Positions 44,671 through 55,663 of a DNA stretch of 64,000 nucleotides are shown piece by piece. This DNA comes from Nannocystis bainbridge (GTDB lineage: Bacteria > Myxococcota_A > Polyangia > Nannocystales > Nannocystaceae): positions 1,237,724 through 1,301,723 of the forward strand of contig NZ_JAQNDL010000002.1 in assembly GCF_028368995.1 (NCBI RefSeq), given 5' to 3'. Below the pieces are notes generated by a model. That model ran no database searches, was not told the origin of the DNA, and worked only from the letters and a program-made list of their open reading frames with translations. Each line of letters starts with the position of its first letter. The first letter of the stretch is position 1. Position numbers and translations under genes: made by a program.

Positions 44671-45903
44671 ATGCAGCCCTGTCCCTATCGCAAGATCCGC
44701 CCGCTGGGCGAAGGGTCGATGGGGGACGTCCACCTGTGCGTCGACGTGCAGCAGCGGCGCCTGGTGGTGGTCAAGTGGCTGCGGGCCGAGCTGCACGAGG
44801 GCAGCCAGGCGGCGGTGCGGTTCCGCCGCGAGGCCGAGCTGATGGCGGGCGCCAACTTCCCCGGCGTCATCAAGGTCGAGGAGTGGGGCCTGGACGAGTT
44901 CGGTCGCACGTGGATGGCGATGGAGTTCGTCGACGGGCTCATGCCATCGGCCGTGGTCGGGCCCGGTGATTGTTGGTCGGTGCACCGGCTGCTCGCGGGC
45001 GTGGGCCAGGGGCTCGACGACCTCCACGGCCTCGGCGTGGTCCACCGCGACCTCAAGCCGGAGAACGTGCTGCTGCGGAGCTCGGTCGACGGCTGGGAGC
45101 CGGTGATCATCGACCTCGGGATCGCCAAGTGGCTGGCGCAGGAGACGGCGACCGCGAGCGGCTCGGTGTTCGGCACGCCGCACTACATGAGCCCGGAGCA
45201 GTGCCGCGACACCAAGCACGTCGGGCCGGCGACCGACCGCTACGCCGTCGCGGTCATCATCTTCGAGCTGATGGCCGGGCGCCGGCCGTTCGAGGGCCGC
45301 ACGATCCCGGAGCTGCTCCGGCAGCACCTCGAGTCGCCCGTGCCCGAGCTGCAGATCCCCAAGCGCGTGCGCTCCGGGGCGATCCGCGACACCGCGGCCA
45401 AGGCGACGTACCCGTCGCCCAACCTCGACGCGTTCATGCGCAAGGCGATGGCCAAGGAGCCGCGGCTGCGGTTCGGCAGCGGCAAGGAGATGACCGACGA
45501 GTTCGAGCGCGCGGCCAAGGCCGACGGGCTGTGGGAGATCCCCGACCCGTCGGACATGACGCCGCTGTTCCCGGCGCTGACCCACCCGATGGCCGAGATC
45601 ATCATCGACGGTGAGTCGCGCCAGCGCTTCGACGTGCGTCACGGGCCGCTGGTGCTCGGACGTCACGAGTCGTGCCAGGTGGTGCTCGGCTCACCGCGGC
45701 TGAGCCGCCTGCACGCGTGCGTCTACCTGCACCGCGGTCGGGTGTGGGCCGCCGACCTGCACAGCCAGAACGGGACGCTGTTCCAGGGCCGCGCGCTGCA
45801 ACCGGGCGTGCCGATGCCGTTCCCGCCCGGGGGGCAGACGGCCGTGTTCACGCTCTACAACCGCAACATCGCCGTCCGCCTGTGCACCACCACGGGGGCG
45901 TGA
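44671..45903 (+). CDS. Ser/Thr protein kinase with C-terminal FHA domain
   Basis: A 410-residue soluble Hanks-type kinase. The Gly loop is LGEGSMGDVHL, ATP lysine Lys35 (VVVKWL), Glu55, catalytic HRDLKPEN (Asp127) and the metal Asp148 in a DLG rather than DFG motif, followed by GTPHYMSPEQC. Residues about 310-405 form an FHA domain (GPLVLGRHESCQVVL, SRLHACVYLHRGRVWAADLHSQNGT), which binds phosphothreonine, so it may recognise its own or a partner's phosphorylation. There is no membrane helix. The cytochrome gene begins 13 nt after its stop, suggesting co-transcription. Confidence 0.93.
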   Translation: MQPCPYRKIRPLGEGSMGDVHLCVDVQQRRLVVVKWLRAELHEGSQAAVRFRREAELMAGANFPGVIKVEEWGLDEFGRTWMAMEFVDGLMPSAVVGPGDCWSVHRLLAGVGQGLDDLHGLGVVHRDLKPENVLLRSSVDGWEPVIIDLGIAKWLAQETATASGSVFGTPHYMSPEQCRDTKHVGPATDRYAVAVIIFELMAGRRPFEGRTIPELLRQHLESPVPELQIPKRVRSGAIRDTAAKATYPSPNLDAFMRKAMAKEPRLRFGSGKEMTDEFERAAKADGLWEIPDPSDMTPLFPALTHPMAEIIIDGESRQRFDVRHGPLVLGRHESCQVVLGSPRLSRLHACVYLHRGRVWAADLHSQNGTLFQGRALQPGVPMPFPPGGQTAVFTLYNRNIAVRLCTTTGA

Positions 45904-45916
45904 GCCCGGCCGCGTC

Positions 45917-47947
45917 ATGGCGGGCGGGGACGACGCGGCTGCGGGACATGTCCGGAAGGACAGGGCAGTCGAGGATGCTTCGGGACATGTCCTGAGGGAC
46001 ATGAGTGAAGATGCTCCGGGACATGTCCTGAGGGACAGTGACGAGGATAACTTCGGACATGTCCCGAGAGACAGCCATCCCGCGCTCGCGGCGGGACATG
46101 ATTTGCGGGCCCCGGGTGGCGGGGGGGATGCTTCGGCTCTGGGTCGGCGCGCTGCCGTCTTGCTGTTCGGGCCGGCGATCGCGTGGACGCTGGTCGCTGC
46201 GGCCGGGCTCGGATGGGCCGGGGCGCGGGCGGACGCCTGGGGGCCCGCGCCGCGCCGCGATGCGCCGGTGGTCGGCTCCGAGGCGTGTCTGGCGTGCCAC
46301 CCGACCCAGCACGCCAGCTGGTCGGCGACGTATCACCGGACGATGACGCAGCGCGCCGAAGGCGAGGCCGTGCTGGCGCCGTTCGCCGGCGAGCACGTCG
46401 ACCACCTCGGCTTCCGCGCGACGATGACGCGCAGCGCCGCGGGCCGCCCGCACGTGCGCGTGAGGCCGCTCGACGACGAGGGGCGCGAGGTCGGCGAGCC
46501 GCTGCTCGATGTCGAGGTCGTGATGACGGTGGGCAGCCACCGCTATCAGCAGTACCTGGCGCAGATCGACCGCGGCGGTGGGCCCGGCGAGGTGTGGCGC
46601 CTGCCGGTGGCCTGGCACGTCGCCACGGCGCGGTGGATCCCGATGAACGCGGCGTTCCTCGAGCCGGAGGGCGCGCGGGGCGACGCCGAGGCGTACCTGC
46701 GCCACCTCAGCCGCTGGAACGACAACTGCGTGCTGTGCCACAACACCGAGCCGCGGCCGGGGATGGCGCAAGAGACAGGTGAGGCGCCGCGCTTCGCCAC
46801 CACCGTGGGCGAGCTCGGGATCGCGTGCGAGGCCTGCCACGGGCCGGCGGGCGCGCACCTGCAGCGGCACGCCGATCCGTTCCGGCGGCTGCTGGCCGGC
46901 GGGGCAGGGGACGGATCGATCGCGCACCCGGGCCGGCTGGTGACGCGCGACGAGAGCGGGGTGTGCGGGCGCTGCCACGGCAACCGGATCAGCGCCGACG
47001 TCGCGGCGGTGCTGCGCGAGGGCGACGGGTTCTTGCCCGGGACGGACCTGGCGGCGGTTTCGCGCCCGATCTTCCGCGACGCGACGGTCGGCGGCGAGGC
47101 GCTGTTCGCCGAGCGCTTCTGGCCCGACGGGACGCCGCGCCTGTCGGCCTACGAGTACCAGGGGCTGCTGCTGTCGCCGTGCCACCAGGGCGGCCGTGAG
47201 GGCGGGCTCGGCTGCGACGACTGCCACGCGATGCACGGCGACGAGCCCGACATGCAGGTCCGCGGCGATCGCAAGGGCGCGCGGGCCTGTACTTCGTGCC
47301 ATGTCCCCGAGGACATGTCCTCAGGGACACGTCACGGAGGACATGGCCCCACGGTCACGTGCCAGGGCTGCCACACGCCGCGGATCACCTACGGGCTGCT
47401 CGAGGGGATGATCGGCCACCGGATCGCGGTGCCGCGGCCGCAGGCGTGGATCGGGCGCCACGACCAACCGGACGCGTGCACGCAGTGTCACGTCGACCGC
47501 AGCCGCACGTGGGCGGCGGAGGCGCTGCCGCGGCTCGGGTTCCCGGAGGCGGGTCCGCTGCCGCCCGCGGCGCCCGACGAGGGGTGGGGCTCGCGGGTGC
47601 AGCTCGACCTGGTCGGCGGCGATCCGCTGCAGCGGGTGCTGGCGATCCACGCGCTGACGCGGCCCGAGGTGCCGGTCGCGGCGTCCGAGCGGCGGGGGTG
47701 GATCACCGACGCGCTCGACGACGAGTACCCTGCGGTGCGGTGGTTCGCCTGGCGAGCGCTGGGGGAGCTCGCGGCGCCGGAGCAGCGCGCGCTGGTGGCG
47801 GCCTACGATCCGCACGCGGAGGCCGAGCGTCGGGTACCGGCCGCGGACGCCCTGCGCGCGGCGTTCGGGACCGGGCCGTTCAGCCCCGAGCAACGTGAGG
47901 CGCTCGAGGCTCGGCGCGAGCAGACGGTGCTGTGGATCGGCGAGTGA
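45917..47947 (+). CDS. Octaheme c-type cytochrome with repeat-derived N-terminus
   Basis: A 676-residue protein with eight CxxCH heme sites: CLACH, CVLCH, CEACH, CGRCH, CDDCH, CTSCH, CQGCH and CTQCH. A membrane helix lies near residues 82-105 (AAVLLFGPAIAWTLVAAAG), so the heme part should be periplasmic. After the last heme there is a HEAT-like helical stretch. The first 55 residues are a 12-residue repeat (GHVLRDMSEDAP and variants) encoded by the 14-bp repeat family; a real start after it cannot be excluded. A four-anchor array also lies between heme sites six and seven, where the heme-ligand His codon of CTSCH is part of a CATG anchor. It is likely an electron carrier or oxidoreductase. 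Confidence 0.83.
   Translation: MAGGDDAAAGHVRKDRAVEDASGHVLRDMSEDAPGHVLRDSDEDNFGHVPRDSHPALAAGHDLRAPGGGGDASALGRRAAVLLFGPAIAWTLVAAAGLGWAGARADAWGPAPRRDAPVVGSEACLACHPTQHASWSATYHRTMTQRAEGEAVLAPFAGEHVDHLGFRATMTRSAAGRPHVRVRPLDDEGREVGEPLLDVEVVMTVGSHRYQQYLAQIDRGGGPGEVWRLPVAWHVATARWIPMNAAFLEPEGARGDAEAYLRHLSRWNDNCVLCHNTEPRPGMAQETGEAPRFATTVGELGIACEACHGPAGAHLQRHADPFRRLLAGGAGDGSIAHPGRLVTRDESGVCGRCHGNRISADVAAVLREGDGFLPGTDLAAVSRPIFRDATVGGEALFAERFWPDGTPRLSAYEYQGLLLSPCHQGGREGGLGCDDCHAMHGDEPDMQVRGDRKGARACTSCHVPEDMSSGTRHGGHGPTVTCQGCHTPRITYGLLEGMIGHRIAVPRPQAWIGRHDQPDACTQCHVDRSRTWAAEALPRLGFPEAGPLPPAAPDEGWGSRVQLDLVGGDPLQRVLAIHALTRPEVPVAASERRGWITDALDDEYPAVRWFAWRALGELAAPEQRALVAAYDPHAEAERRVPAADALRAAFGTGPFSPEQREALEARREQTVLWIGE
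45945..46078. repeat. 36-bp higher-order repeat of paired 14-bp units
   Basis: Anchor pairs 45947/45961, 45986/46000, 46022/46036 and 46058/46072 are each 14 bp apart. The pairs recur every 36-39 bp and encode a 12-13 residue repeat at the cytochrome N-terminus. Confidence 0.85.
47300..47355. repeat. 14-bp repeat array inside the cytochrome gene
   Basis: Anchors CATG, CATG, CACG and CATG at 47300, 47314, 47328 and 47342 are exactly 14 bp apart, and the frame stays open. Confidence 0.85.
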
Positions 47948-48015
47948 GGGCCGCTCGTCGCGGGCCCTGGAAGCCCGCGCTCGCCCTGCAGGCGTCCGGG
48001 CCGTGAACTGAAGAT

Positions 48016-48044
48016 TTGGCGGGCGAGCGGCCTGCGGCTAGATT
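48016..48044 (+). promoter_or_regulatory. Promoter of the small membrane protein gene
   Basis: TTGGCG (48016-48021), a 17-bp spacer and TAGATT (48039-48044), then 6 nt to the GTG at 48051. This is the clearest two-part promoter of the leaderless class here. Confidence 0.55.
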
Positions 48045-48050
48045 CGCCCC

Positions 48051-48470
48051 GTGCGCGCCGAACGGCACCACCGGCTCTCGCTCGCCTTGCTGGCGGTCTT
48101 CCTCGCCTCGGGGCTGTGGCTCGAGGCGATGATCGGGCTGCGCGCGGCCGGGTGGGTCGACGATCCGCTGCGCCGCGAGTTCCTCCGCCTCGGCCACGCG
48201 CACGGCGGGCTGCTGGCGCTGGTCAACCTGGCGATCGCCTGGTCGCTCGGGCAGCTCGCCACGCCCGAGGCCTGGGCCGGCAAGATCCGCATCGCCGCGC
48301 TGCTCGGTGCCTTGCTCGTCGGCGTCGGCTTCATGGCCGGCGGGCTCACCCACGGACCGACCGACCCGGGGCCGCCGATCCTCGTGGTGCCGGCCGGGGC
48401 GCTGCTGACTCTGGCCGCGGTGATCGCCACGGCGCTGGTCCGGCCCACCGATCGCCCGCCGGGGAGCTGA
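48051..48470 (+). CDS. Small polytopic membrane protein
   Basis: A 139-residue protein with four hydrophobic helices (LALLAVFLASGLWLEAMIGL, GGLLALVNLAIAWSLG, IAALLGALLVGVGFMAGG, VVPAGALLTLAAVIATALV, each within one span). A GHAHGGL motif at the start of helix two and a THGP loop could bind heme or metal. I do not recognise the family. It begins at GTG 48051 right behind a promoter. It follows the octaheme cytochrome by 103 nt, so a role in respiration is possible but unproven. Confidence 0.6.
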   Translation: MRAERHHRLSLALLAVFLASGLWLEAMIGLRAAGWVDDPLRREFLRLGHAHGGLLALVNLAIAWSLGQLATPEAWAGKIRIAALLGALLVGVGFMAGGLTHGPTDPGPPILVVPAGALLTLAAVIATALVRPTDRPPGS

Positions 48471-48528
48471 GCGCTCAGGCGGCGGGCGACCGAAAGCCGA
48501 CCGCCTGCCTCACGCGTCCTCCCCATCG

Positions 48529-48562
48529 GGTGTCCGAAGGGGCATGTTCGAGAGGACATGTG
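48529..48562. repeat. 14-bp repeat array between convergent genes
   Basis: Anchors GGTG, CATG and CATG at 48529, 48543 and 48557 are exactly 14 bp apart, just beyond the ftsH terminator. Confidence 0.8.
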
Positions 48563-48572
48563 CTTTCGACCC

Positions 48573-48605
48573 AACGAAAACGGCCGGGCTGGTGGGCCCG
48601 GCCGT
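48573..48605 (-). terminator. Intrinsic terminator of ftsH
   Basis: On the minus strand ACGGCCGGGC pairs with GCCCGGCCGT across a 6-nt loop and is followed by TTTCGTTGGG, 18 nt after the ftsH stop. Confidence 0.75.
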
Positions 48606-48622
48606 CGTCCTCGCGTCGCCGA

Positions 48623-50584
<1,962 letters not shown>

Positions 50585-50672
50585 AGCGGAAGACGGATCG
50601 CCCGGCCAGCCGCGCAGGTCCGGAACGCGCACGCCGGCCGCTCTGCTCGCCGCCTGAGCCCGCGCGTCGGCG

Positions 50673-51701
50673 CTACGTGGCCGGGATCTGCGCGCCGGGA
50701 GCGGCCCCCGCGAGCTTGAGCCCGTGGCGGTCCAGGCGCAGGTGAAGGCCGGGGCGCAGGTGCCAAACATGGGGCCGGAGCACCGCGCCCGTGCCCCCGA
50801 GCGCTGCGGCGCGCGCCATCACGGTGCGGTCGATGTCCTCGATCACGGCCGCTCGCAGCGCGCCGAGGTCGGCGCCCCCGAGGCCGCAGATCCGGCGCAA
50901 GATCCGGGTCCGGACCGCTCGTGGAAGGCGATGCAGATCGTCGGTCGACCACCAGGTGTCCGCGCCGCGCCGCCGCGCGGCCTCTTCGCGCGCGGCCCAG
51001 TCGCGCAGCGCCTCCTCCGCGTCGGCGGCCTGTGTGGCGAGACACACGAGTGCCGCCTCGACGCGGGGGTTGTGAGCCCGGAGCTCCGGCAGCACGCGCT
51101 CGCGCACGCGGATGCGCGGCTGTTCTTCGTCGGTGTTGGTCGGGTCGTCGCACCAGGTCATGCCCATGCGCTCGCACAGCGCCCGCGTGCCGGCCCGCGG
51201 CAGCTCCAACAGCGGCCGCAGCCACGGCGCTTCCCACGGCCGCATCGCCGCCAGGCCCTCGAGTCCGCAGCCGCGGGCCGCGTGCATGAGCAAGGTCTCG
51301 GCTTGATCGGTGGCGGTGTGACCCAGGGCGATCGCGTCGCAGGCGTGCGCCGTCGCGAACGCAGACAAGGCGGCGCGCCGGGCCTCGCGGGCCCGCGCGG
51401 GCAAGCCCGAACCTGGCGAAAGGGACAGGCGCGTCGAGACGCACGCGAGGCCCCGCTCCGCGGCCGATCGCGCGACCACCGCGGCCTCGTCGGCGGACTC
51501 GGGGCGCAGGCCGTGGTCGACGTGGGCGACGATCAGCGCGAGCGCCTCGTCGCGGGCGAGGAGGTGGAGCAGGCCGACGAGCGCGGTCGAGTCGGCGCCG
51601 CCCGAACAGGCGACGAGGAGCCGGTGCGGGGAGCCGGCGGCGCGGAGGCTGCGGCGGACCGGGCCGAGAGCGCTGGCGATGGTCGGGTGGCGGGGTGGCA
51701 C
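50673..51701 (-). CDS. tilS: tRNA(Ile)-lysidine synthetase
   Basis: A 342-residue N-type PP-loop ATPase that converts the wobble cytidine of tRNA-Ile (CAU) to lysidine. The PP-loop SGGADS is at residues 33-38; HVDHGLRPESADEA, LGHTATDQAET and RPLLELPRAGTRALC are the other family blocks. The start is GTG at 51701, only 29 nt from the divergent gene's ATG, so the two promoters must overlap. It probably shares a transcript with ftsH. Confidence 0.93.
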   Translation of the reverse strand: MPPRHPTIASALGPVRRSLRAAGSPHRLLVACSGGADSTALVGLLHLLARDEALALIVAHVDHGLRPESADEAAVVARSAAERGLACVSTRLSLSPGSGLPARAREARRAALSAFATAHACDAIALGHTATDQAETLLMHAARGCGLEGLAAMRPWEAPWLRPLLELPRAGTRALCERMGMTWCDDPTNTDEEQPRIRVRERVLPELRAHNPRVEAALVCLATQAADAEEALRDWAAREEAARRRGADTWWSTDDLHRLPRAVRTRILRRICGLGGADLGALRAAVIEDIDRTVMARAAALGGTGAVLRPHVWHLRPGLHLRLDRHGLKLAGAAPGAQIPAT

Positions 51702-51717
51702 GCGCGTGCGGCGATGA

Positions 51718-51723
51718 TACCTT
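51718..51723 (+). promoter_or_regulatory. -10 element of the DUF6178-like gene (leaderless)
   Basis: TACCTT ends 7 nt before the ATG at 51731, identical in sequence and spacing to the box before the GAF gene. Confidence 0.55.
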
Positions 51724-51730
51724 CCCGCCG

Positions 51731-53473
51731 ATGACCTCGCCCGCAGAGCTCCCCGGCGCCGGCCTCGACGTCGCCAGCGTGCAGAGAGACCCGCTCGTGC
51801 TCGAGCAGCGCGACGACCTCCCGGAGTTGATCCCGCAGCTGCCGCCGACCGCGTTCGTGCAGATCGCCCGCGGGCTGCGCGAGGAGGATCGCCTCGACCT
51901 GGTGCTGCCGCACGCGTCGCCCGAACAGCTGACTGCGTTGCTCGACCTCGACGGCTGGGAGCGCGAGCGGATCGCCGTCGACAAGGCGCGCGGGTGGCTG
52001 GTGGCGATCGCCGACGCGTACATCGCGGCCGGCAAGCCCCGCGGAGATCTGCGCACCGTCATCGAGGACATGGATCCCGAGATGTGGACGATGGCGCTGT
52101 TGCCCGGGACGGCGGTCTACGAGCTCGATCCGGAGGACAACGAGCAGCGCGACCAGGCGATGGCGGCCGTCGACGCGCTGTTCCCCTACGAGACGCCCGA
52201 CGGCGGCTTCGTCGTCGCGGTGCCCGACAACACGCTCGGGCACATGGTCGTGCACGTGCTCGAGCGGGTCTACGCCGACGACCTGCAGACGGGGCGCCAG
52301 TTGACGCTGTCGCTGCGCGGGGCGCTGCCGGCCCAGCTCGAGGAGGATCTGCTGCGCTGGCGCAGCGGTCGCCTCGCCGACCTCGGGTTCGTCGCGTGGG
52401 AAGAGGCGATGAAGCTGTTCCGGCCGCTCGACGCCAAGTCGGCGCGCGAGGTCGCGGCGGCGCCGGCGGCCGCGGCTCCGCGCGAGGGCGAGGCGCTGCC
52501 GGCGGCGTTCCCGTCGCCGTCGGCGGGGCTGCTGCGGCGGGTGCTCGGCGGGCTGGTGGCGGGCGAGCAGGGCGTGCGCGCGCGCGAGTTCACGCTGCTC
52601 GTCAACGAGCTGATGTCCGCCCAGCGCAGCGAGCCGGGCGACGCCAAGGCGCAAGAGCGGGCGTTCCATCAGGCCGAGGCGACGGTGAGCCTGGGCCTCG
52701 AGGTGCTGGTGGTCGGGCTGAGCCTGCCGCCGGCCGAGGTCGACCCGTTCCTGGCCGGGCGGATCGCGGCGCTGGGGCTGCGCGGGGTGTTCCGCGTCGG
52801 CTACGGGCCGCTGGCGGCGCTGCGCAAGACGGCGCTGGCGCTGCACCGCGAGGGCCGGGTGTCGCTGACGAAGATCGGGTCGCTGCTCGATCGGCCGTGG
52901 GGACCGGCGATCGAGAGCCTGTCGCGGTGGCTGCCCGAGCTGCCGATCGAGACGGCCAGCGCCGGGGTGCGGCCGATCGCCGGCATGCGCGACGTGGCCC
53001 GCGCGACCGAGCTGCTGGCGCAGGCCGGGGCGTTGGCGGCGTTGACGTTCGACCCGCGCGGCTACGCGGTCGACCCGCAGTGGGTCAGCCGCGTCGACGA
53101 GCCCGATCGGCTGACGCTCGGCGATCTGCTGCGCACCTCGGCGGTGCGCCGGCAGCTGCCCGGGATGTCCGAAGAGACAGCCGCGGCGTTCGCCCCGGTC
53201 GACGCCGACGACCTGGCGTGGGCCGCCGATCACCTGCTGGTGAACGGCCGTCTGGCCCCGGTCCTGGCCGCCGACCTGCGCAAGCGCTGCCTGGCGCTCG
53301 GGGTCCCGCAGCACGCGGAGGCGTTCGTGAAGGCGGTCCTGCTGCGACTCGAGGTCGAGCTCGGGGCGCTCGAGCGCGACGAAGAGGGCACGGTCGACCT
53401 GCGGCGCGCGGGCGGGGTGATCACGCCGCAGCGGATCGGCGTGTGGCTCAAGACGGGCCTCAGCGCGAGCTGA
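51731..53473 (+). CDS. DUF6178-like protein
   Basis: A 580-residue soluble, mostly helical protein of unknown function. The start (ELPGAGLDVASVQRDP) leads into LVLPHASPEQLTALLDLDGWERERI, which resembles the DUF6178 family of delta-type bacteria; I assign this from memory with moderate confidence. Other features are DLRTVIEDMDPEMWTMALL near residue 115, an Ala-rich linker near 245, and a C-terminal half with FRVGYGPLAALRKTALALHREG. The ATG is fixed by the TACCTT box. It is divergent from tilS and convergent with the HtrA gene. Confidence 0.65.
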   Translation: MTSPAELPGAGLDVASVQRDPLVLEQRDDLPELIPQLPPTAFVQIARGLREEDRLDLVLPHASPEQLTALLDLDGWERERIAVDKARGWLVAIADAYIAAGKPRGDLRTVIEDMDPEMWTMALLPGTAVYELDPEDNEQRDQAMAAVDALFPYETPDGGFVVAVPDNTLGHMVVHVLERVYADDLQTGRQLTLSLRGALPAQLEEDLLRWRSGRLADLGFVAWEEAMKLFRPLDAKSAREVAAAPAAAAPREGEALPAAFPSPSAGLLRRVLGGLVAGEQGVRAREFTLLVNELMSAQRSEPGDAKAQERAFHQAEATVSLGLEVLVVGLSLPPAEVDPFLAGRIAALGLRGVFRVGYGPLAALRKTALALHREGRVSLTKIGSLLDRPWGPAIESLSRWLPELPIETASAGVRPIAGMRDVARATELLAQAGALAALTFDPRGYAVDPQWVSRVDEPDRLTLGDLLRTSAVRRQLPGMSEETAAAFAPVDADDLAWAADHLLVNGRLAPVLAADLRKRCLALGVPQHAEAFVKAVLLRLEVELGALERDEEGTVDLRRAGGVITPQRIGVWLKTGLSAS

Positions 53474-53499
53474 GGCCTCGCGCCGCGTGGCCGCGAGGA

Positions 53500-53583
53500 C
53501 ATGCGCGTTCGGACATGCTCGAACGCGCATGTGCGCACGGACATGTCCGTTCGCGCATGCTCGATCGGCCAGGTCTCAGTCGG
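53500..53583. repeat. 14-bp CATG repeat array between convergent genes
   Basis: Anchors at 53500, 53514, 53528, 53542, 53556 (CATG) and 53570 (CAGG) are exactly 14 bp apart. The array fills most of the 102-nt gap between the DUF6178-like gene and htrA and touches the htrA 3' end. Confidence 0.9.
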
Positions 53584-55096
53584 GCGAGACCGGGAAGTCG
53601 CGCACCCGCAGGGCGCGGCCGTCGGACAGCACGAAGCCGACCTGGACGGCGGCGAAGCGGCCGATCTGGCGCAGCTCGGTGAGCAGCGGGCCGAGGTCGT
53701 CGCGGCTCTCGACGGGGATGCCGGCGATCTCGGACACGCGAGCGTTGCGCAGCAGCTCGCGGCCGCGGGAGCGGAAGATCGGGGCGTCGGGGCGCAGATC
53801 CTTGACGATCGGCTCGCGGCGCGACTCGTCGAGGCGGAGGCCGAGCAGGGCGTCGGCGTCGATGAGGACCTGCTGGTCGGGCGGGGTGGCGGCGACGGGG
53901 ATGTTGAACGCGAGGCGGTCCTTGCCGCGCACGACGGTGAGGTTCAGGACCTCGCCGGGGAGCAGGCCGCGCACGGTGGACACGAAGTAATTGGCGAGCC
54001 GCAGCTGGGCCTCGGGGCCGGTGCCGAAGGAGTCGAAGCGCTGGCCCTGGGCCTCGACGATCAGGTCGTCCTTGCGCAGGCCGGCGGCGTCGGCGGGCCG
54101 GCCGGCGAGGACGCGGCTGACGCGGAGGCCGTTCTGGTAGCCGAGCGCGCGGGCCTCGGCGTCGAGCTCGCCGTCGTGCGGCGCGACCTCGGCCCCGACC
54201 TGGCCGGAGCGGGCGCCATGACCGGCGCGCAGGGCCTCGAGCAGGGCCGCGATGTGGTCGATGGGGATGGCGAAGGCGATGCCCTGGGCGCGCTCGAGGG
54301 TGGCGGTGGTGATGCCGACGAGCTGGCCGCGGAGGTTGAAGATCGGGCCGCCGGAGTTGCCGAGGTTGATGGCGGCGTCGAGCTGCAAAAGCGGGGTCTG
54401 GCGGCTGCGCAGGAGGCCGGTGCGGCCGATCGCGGCGACGATGCCCTGCGACACGCTGTGCTCGAGCCCGAGCGGGGTGCCGACGGCGAACACGGCCTCG
54501 CCGACGCGCAGCTCGTGCGAGCGGCCGCGGGTGGCGAAGGCGAACCGCTCGGCGCTGTCGGCCGGCCGCAGGCGCAGGAGGGCGATGTCGCGGTCGCGGT
54601 CGGCGACCAGGAGCTCGGCCGGCAGCTCGCGGCCGTCGACGAAGCGGGCGCGGATCGGCTGCTGGGACACGGCCGAGGCGTCGGTGATGCCGCCGAGCAC
54701 GCGCTGCCGCGGGTCGCGGATCTGGCCGGCGACGACGTGGTAGTTGGTGAGGACCAAACCTGTCTCATCGACCAGGACGCCAGCGCCGAGAGCGTCGGCG
54801 CCGCTGAGGGTGACGACGGCGTCGCGGGTGCGCTCGACGGCCTCGACGAGGCCCGGGCCGCCGTCGCCGCGCGCCTCGGGGCAGTCGCAGGTGGCCGGGG
54901 CGGCGACGGGCGGCAGCGCCGGCACGGGCACGGGCGCGGTGTCGACCGGAGCGGGAGCGCCGGGCGGGGCGGTCTGGATGCCGACCAGGACCGCGACCCC
55001 GCCGAGCAGCACGCCGAGCACGGCGGCTCCAGCGGCGATCCACAGCGATTCGCCGCGCGCAGGTCGCGGCTCGGGTCCCGGGGCAGTCGTGGGCAT
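53576..55096 (-). CDS. HtrA/DegP-type membrane-anchored serine protease with PDZ domains
   Basis: A 506-residue S1C protease. An N-terminal membrane helix (about 18-40) and a Pro/Ala linker with a CDC pair precede the trypsin-like domain. The catalytic triad is His120 (TNYHVVAG), Asp170 (DRDIALLRL) and Ser248 (NLGNSGGPIF). One PDZ domain follows at about 305-400 (GLRVSRVLAGRPADAAGLRKDD split), and a second, weaker one ends the protein (about 420-506). It should act in the periplasm on misfolded proteins. TAGGTT lies 9 nt upstream of the ATG, a looser fit to the leaderless pattern. Confidence 0.92.
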   Translation of the reverse strand: MPTTAPGPEPRPARGESLWIAAGAAVLGVLLGGVAVLVGIQTAPPGAPAPVDTAPVPVPALPPVAAPATCDCPEARGDGGPGLVEAVERTRDAVVTLSGADALGAGVLVDETGLVLTNYHVVAGQIRDPRQRVLGGITDASAVSQQPIRARFVDGRELPAELLVADRDRDIALLRLRPADSAERFAFATRGRSHELRVGEAVFAVGTPLGLEHSVSQGIVAAIGRTGLLRSRQTPLLQLDAAINLGNSGGPIFNLRGQLVGITTATLERAQGIAFAIPIDHIAALLEALRAGHGARSGQVGAEVAPHDGELDAEARALGYQNGLRVSRVLAGRPADAAGLRKDDLIVEAQGQRFDSFGTGPEAQLRLANYFVSTVRGLLPGEVLNLTVVRGKDRLAFNIPVAATPPDQQVLIDADALLGLRLDESRREPIVKDLRPDAPIFRSRGRELLRNARVSEIAGIPVESRDDLGPLLTELRQIGRFAAVQVGFVLSDGRALRVRDFPVSPD

Positions 55097-55663
55097 CGCC
55101 GGGACAACCTAGCGCGTCCTCGCCGCATTCCCAAACGGCCCGTGAAAGCGCGACCGCGAGGTCTGCGGACGCCGTTCTCGCGGGCTTTGGGGGCGGCGAG
55201 GGCCGTGACGAGCGGCGGTCATCGCTGCGCTCGCGGGGGTCGACGGGCGAGCGGCGATGCTGCGACCCCAGAGTCGCTCGAAGGCGAAGCATGGTCAGTG
55301 CGTGGCTCGGCGTGGATGGGTCGAGGCTGGAGGCCGCTCAGGACGGAGCGTGGACGCGATGCGGGAGCGCGAGGCTGTCGTCGCCGCCCGCAGCCCGTGG
55401 GCGACCGCGCACGGACGACGCCGGAGGTCGATCGCGGATGTCCGACGTGGGGATCGTGCTAGCGTGGCGCGATCGGCGATCGCAGCCGCGACAGGGCGTC
55501 GCGGGCGCGGATCTTCGCCCGGCGCCATGTCATGCTCGGGCCGGTGGGCCGATCCGCGCGCCCGCGTGAGAAAATGGCCGCCCGGCGGGCGGCGGCGGGG
55601 TGAGCCGCGCGCGCGTTTCTGGCATCCTCTCGCACCTGCGGCGCCGCGCCGCGCCGCCAGCCA
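55097..55663. other. Divergent intergenic region, no gene seen
   Basis: These 567 nt between htrA and the polyprenyl synthase gene show no supported gene, hairpin repeat or RNA. GGCATCCT at 55621-55628 resembles the box before thrC, but lies 35 nt before the ATG. Confidence 0.5.

Noticed and set aside
42760..45666. A 968-codon minus-strand open frame across the TPR lipoprotein and kinase genes
   Set aside because: The overlapped plus-strand genes have clear domains and promoters; the minus frame has none.
55097..55663. A small gene or RNA between htrA and the polyprenyl synthase
   Set aside because: No frame has family features, no tRNA cloverleaf can be drawn and no terminator-like hairpin is visible.
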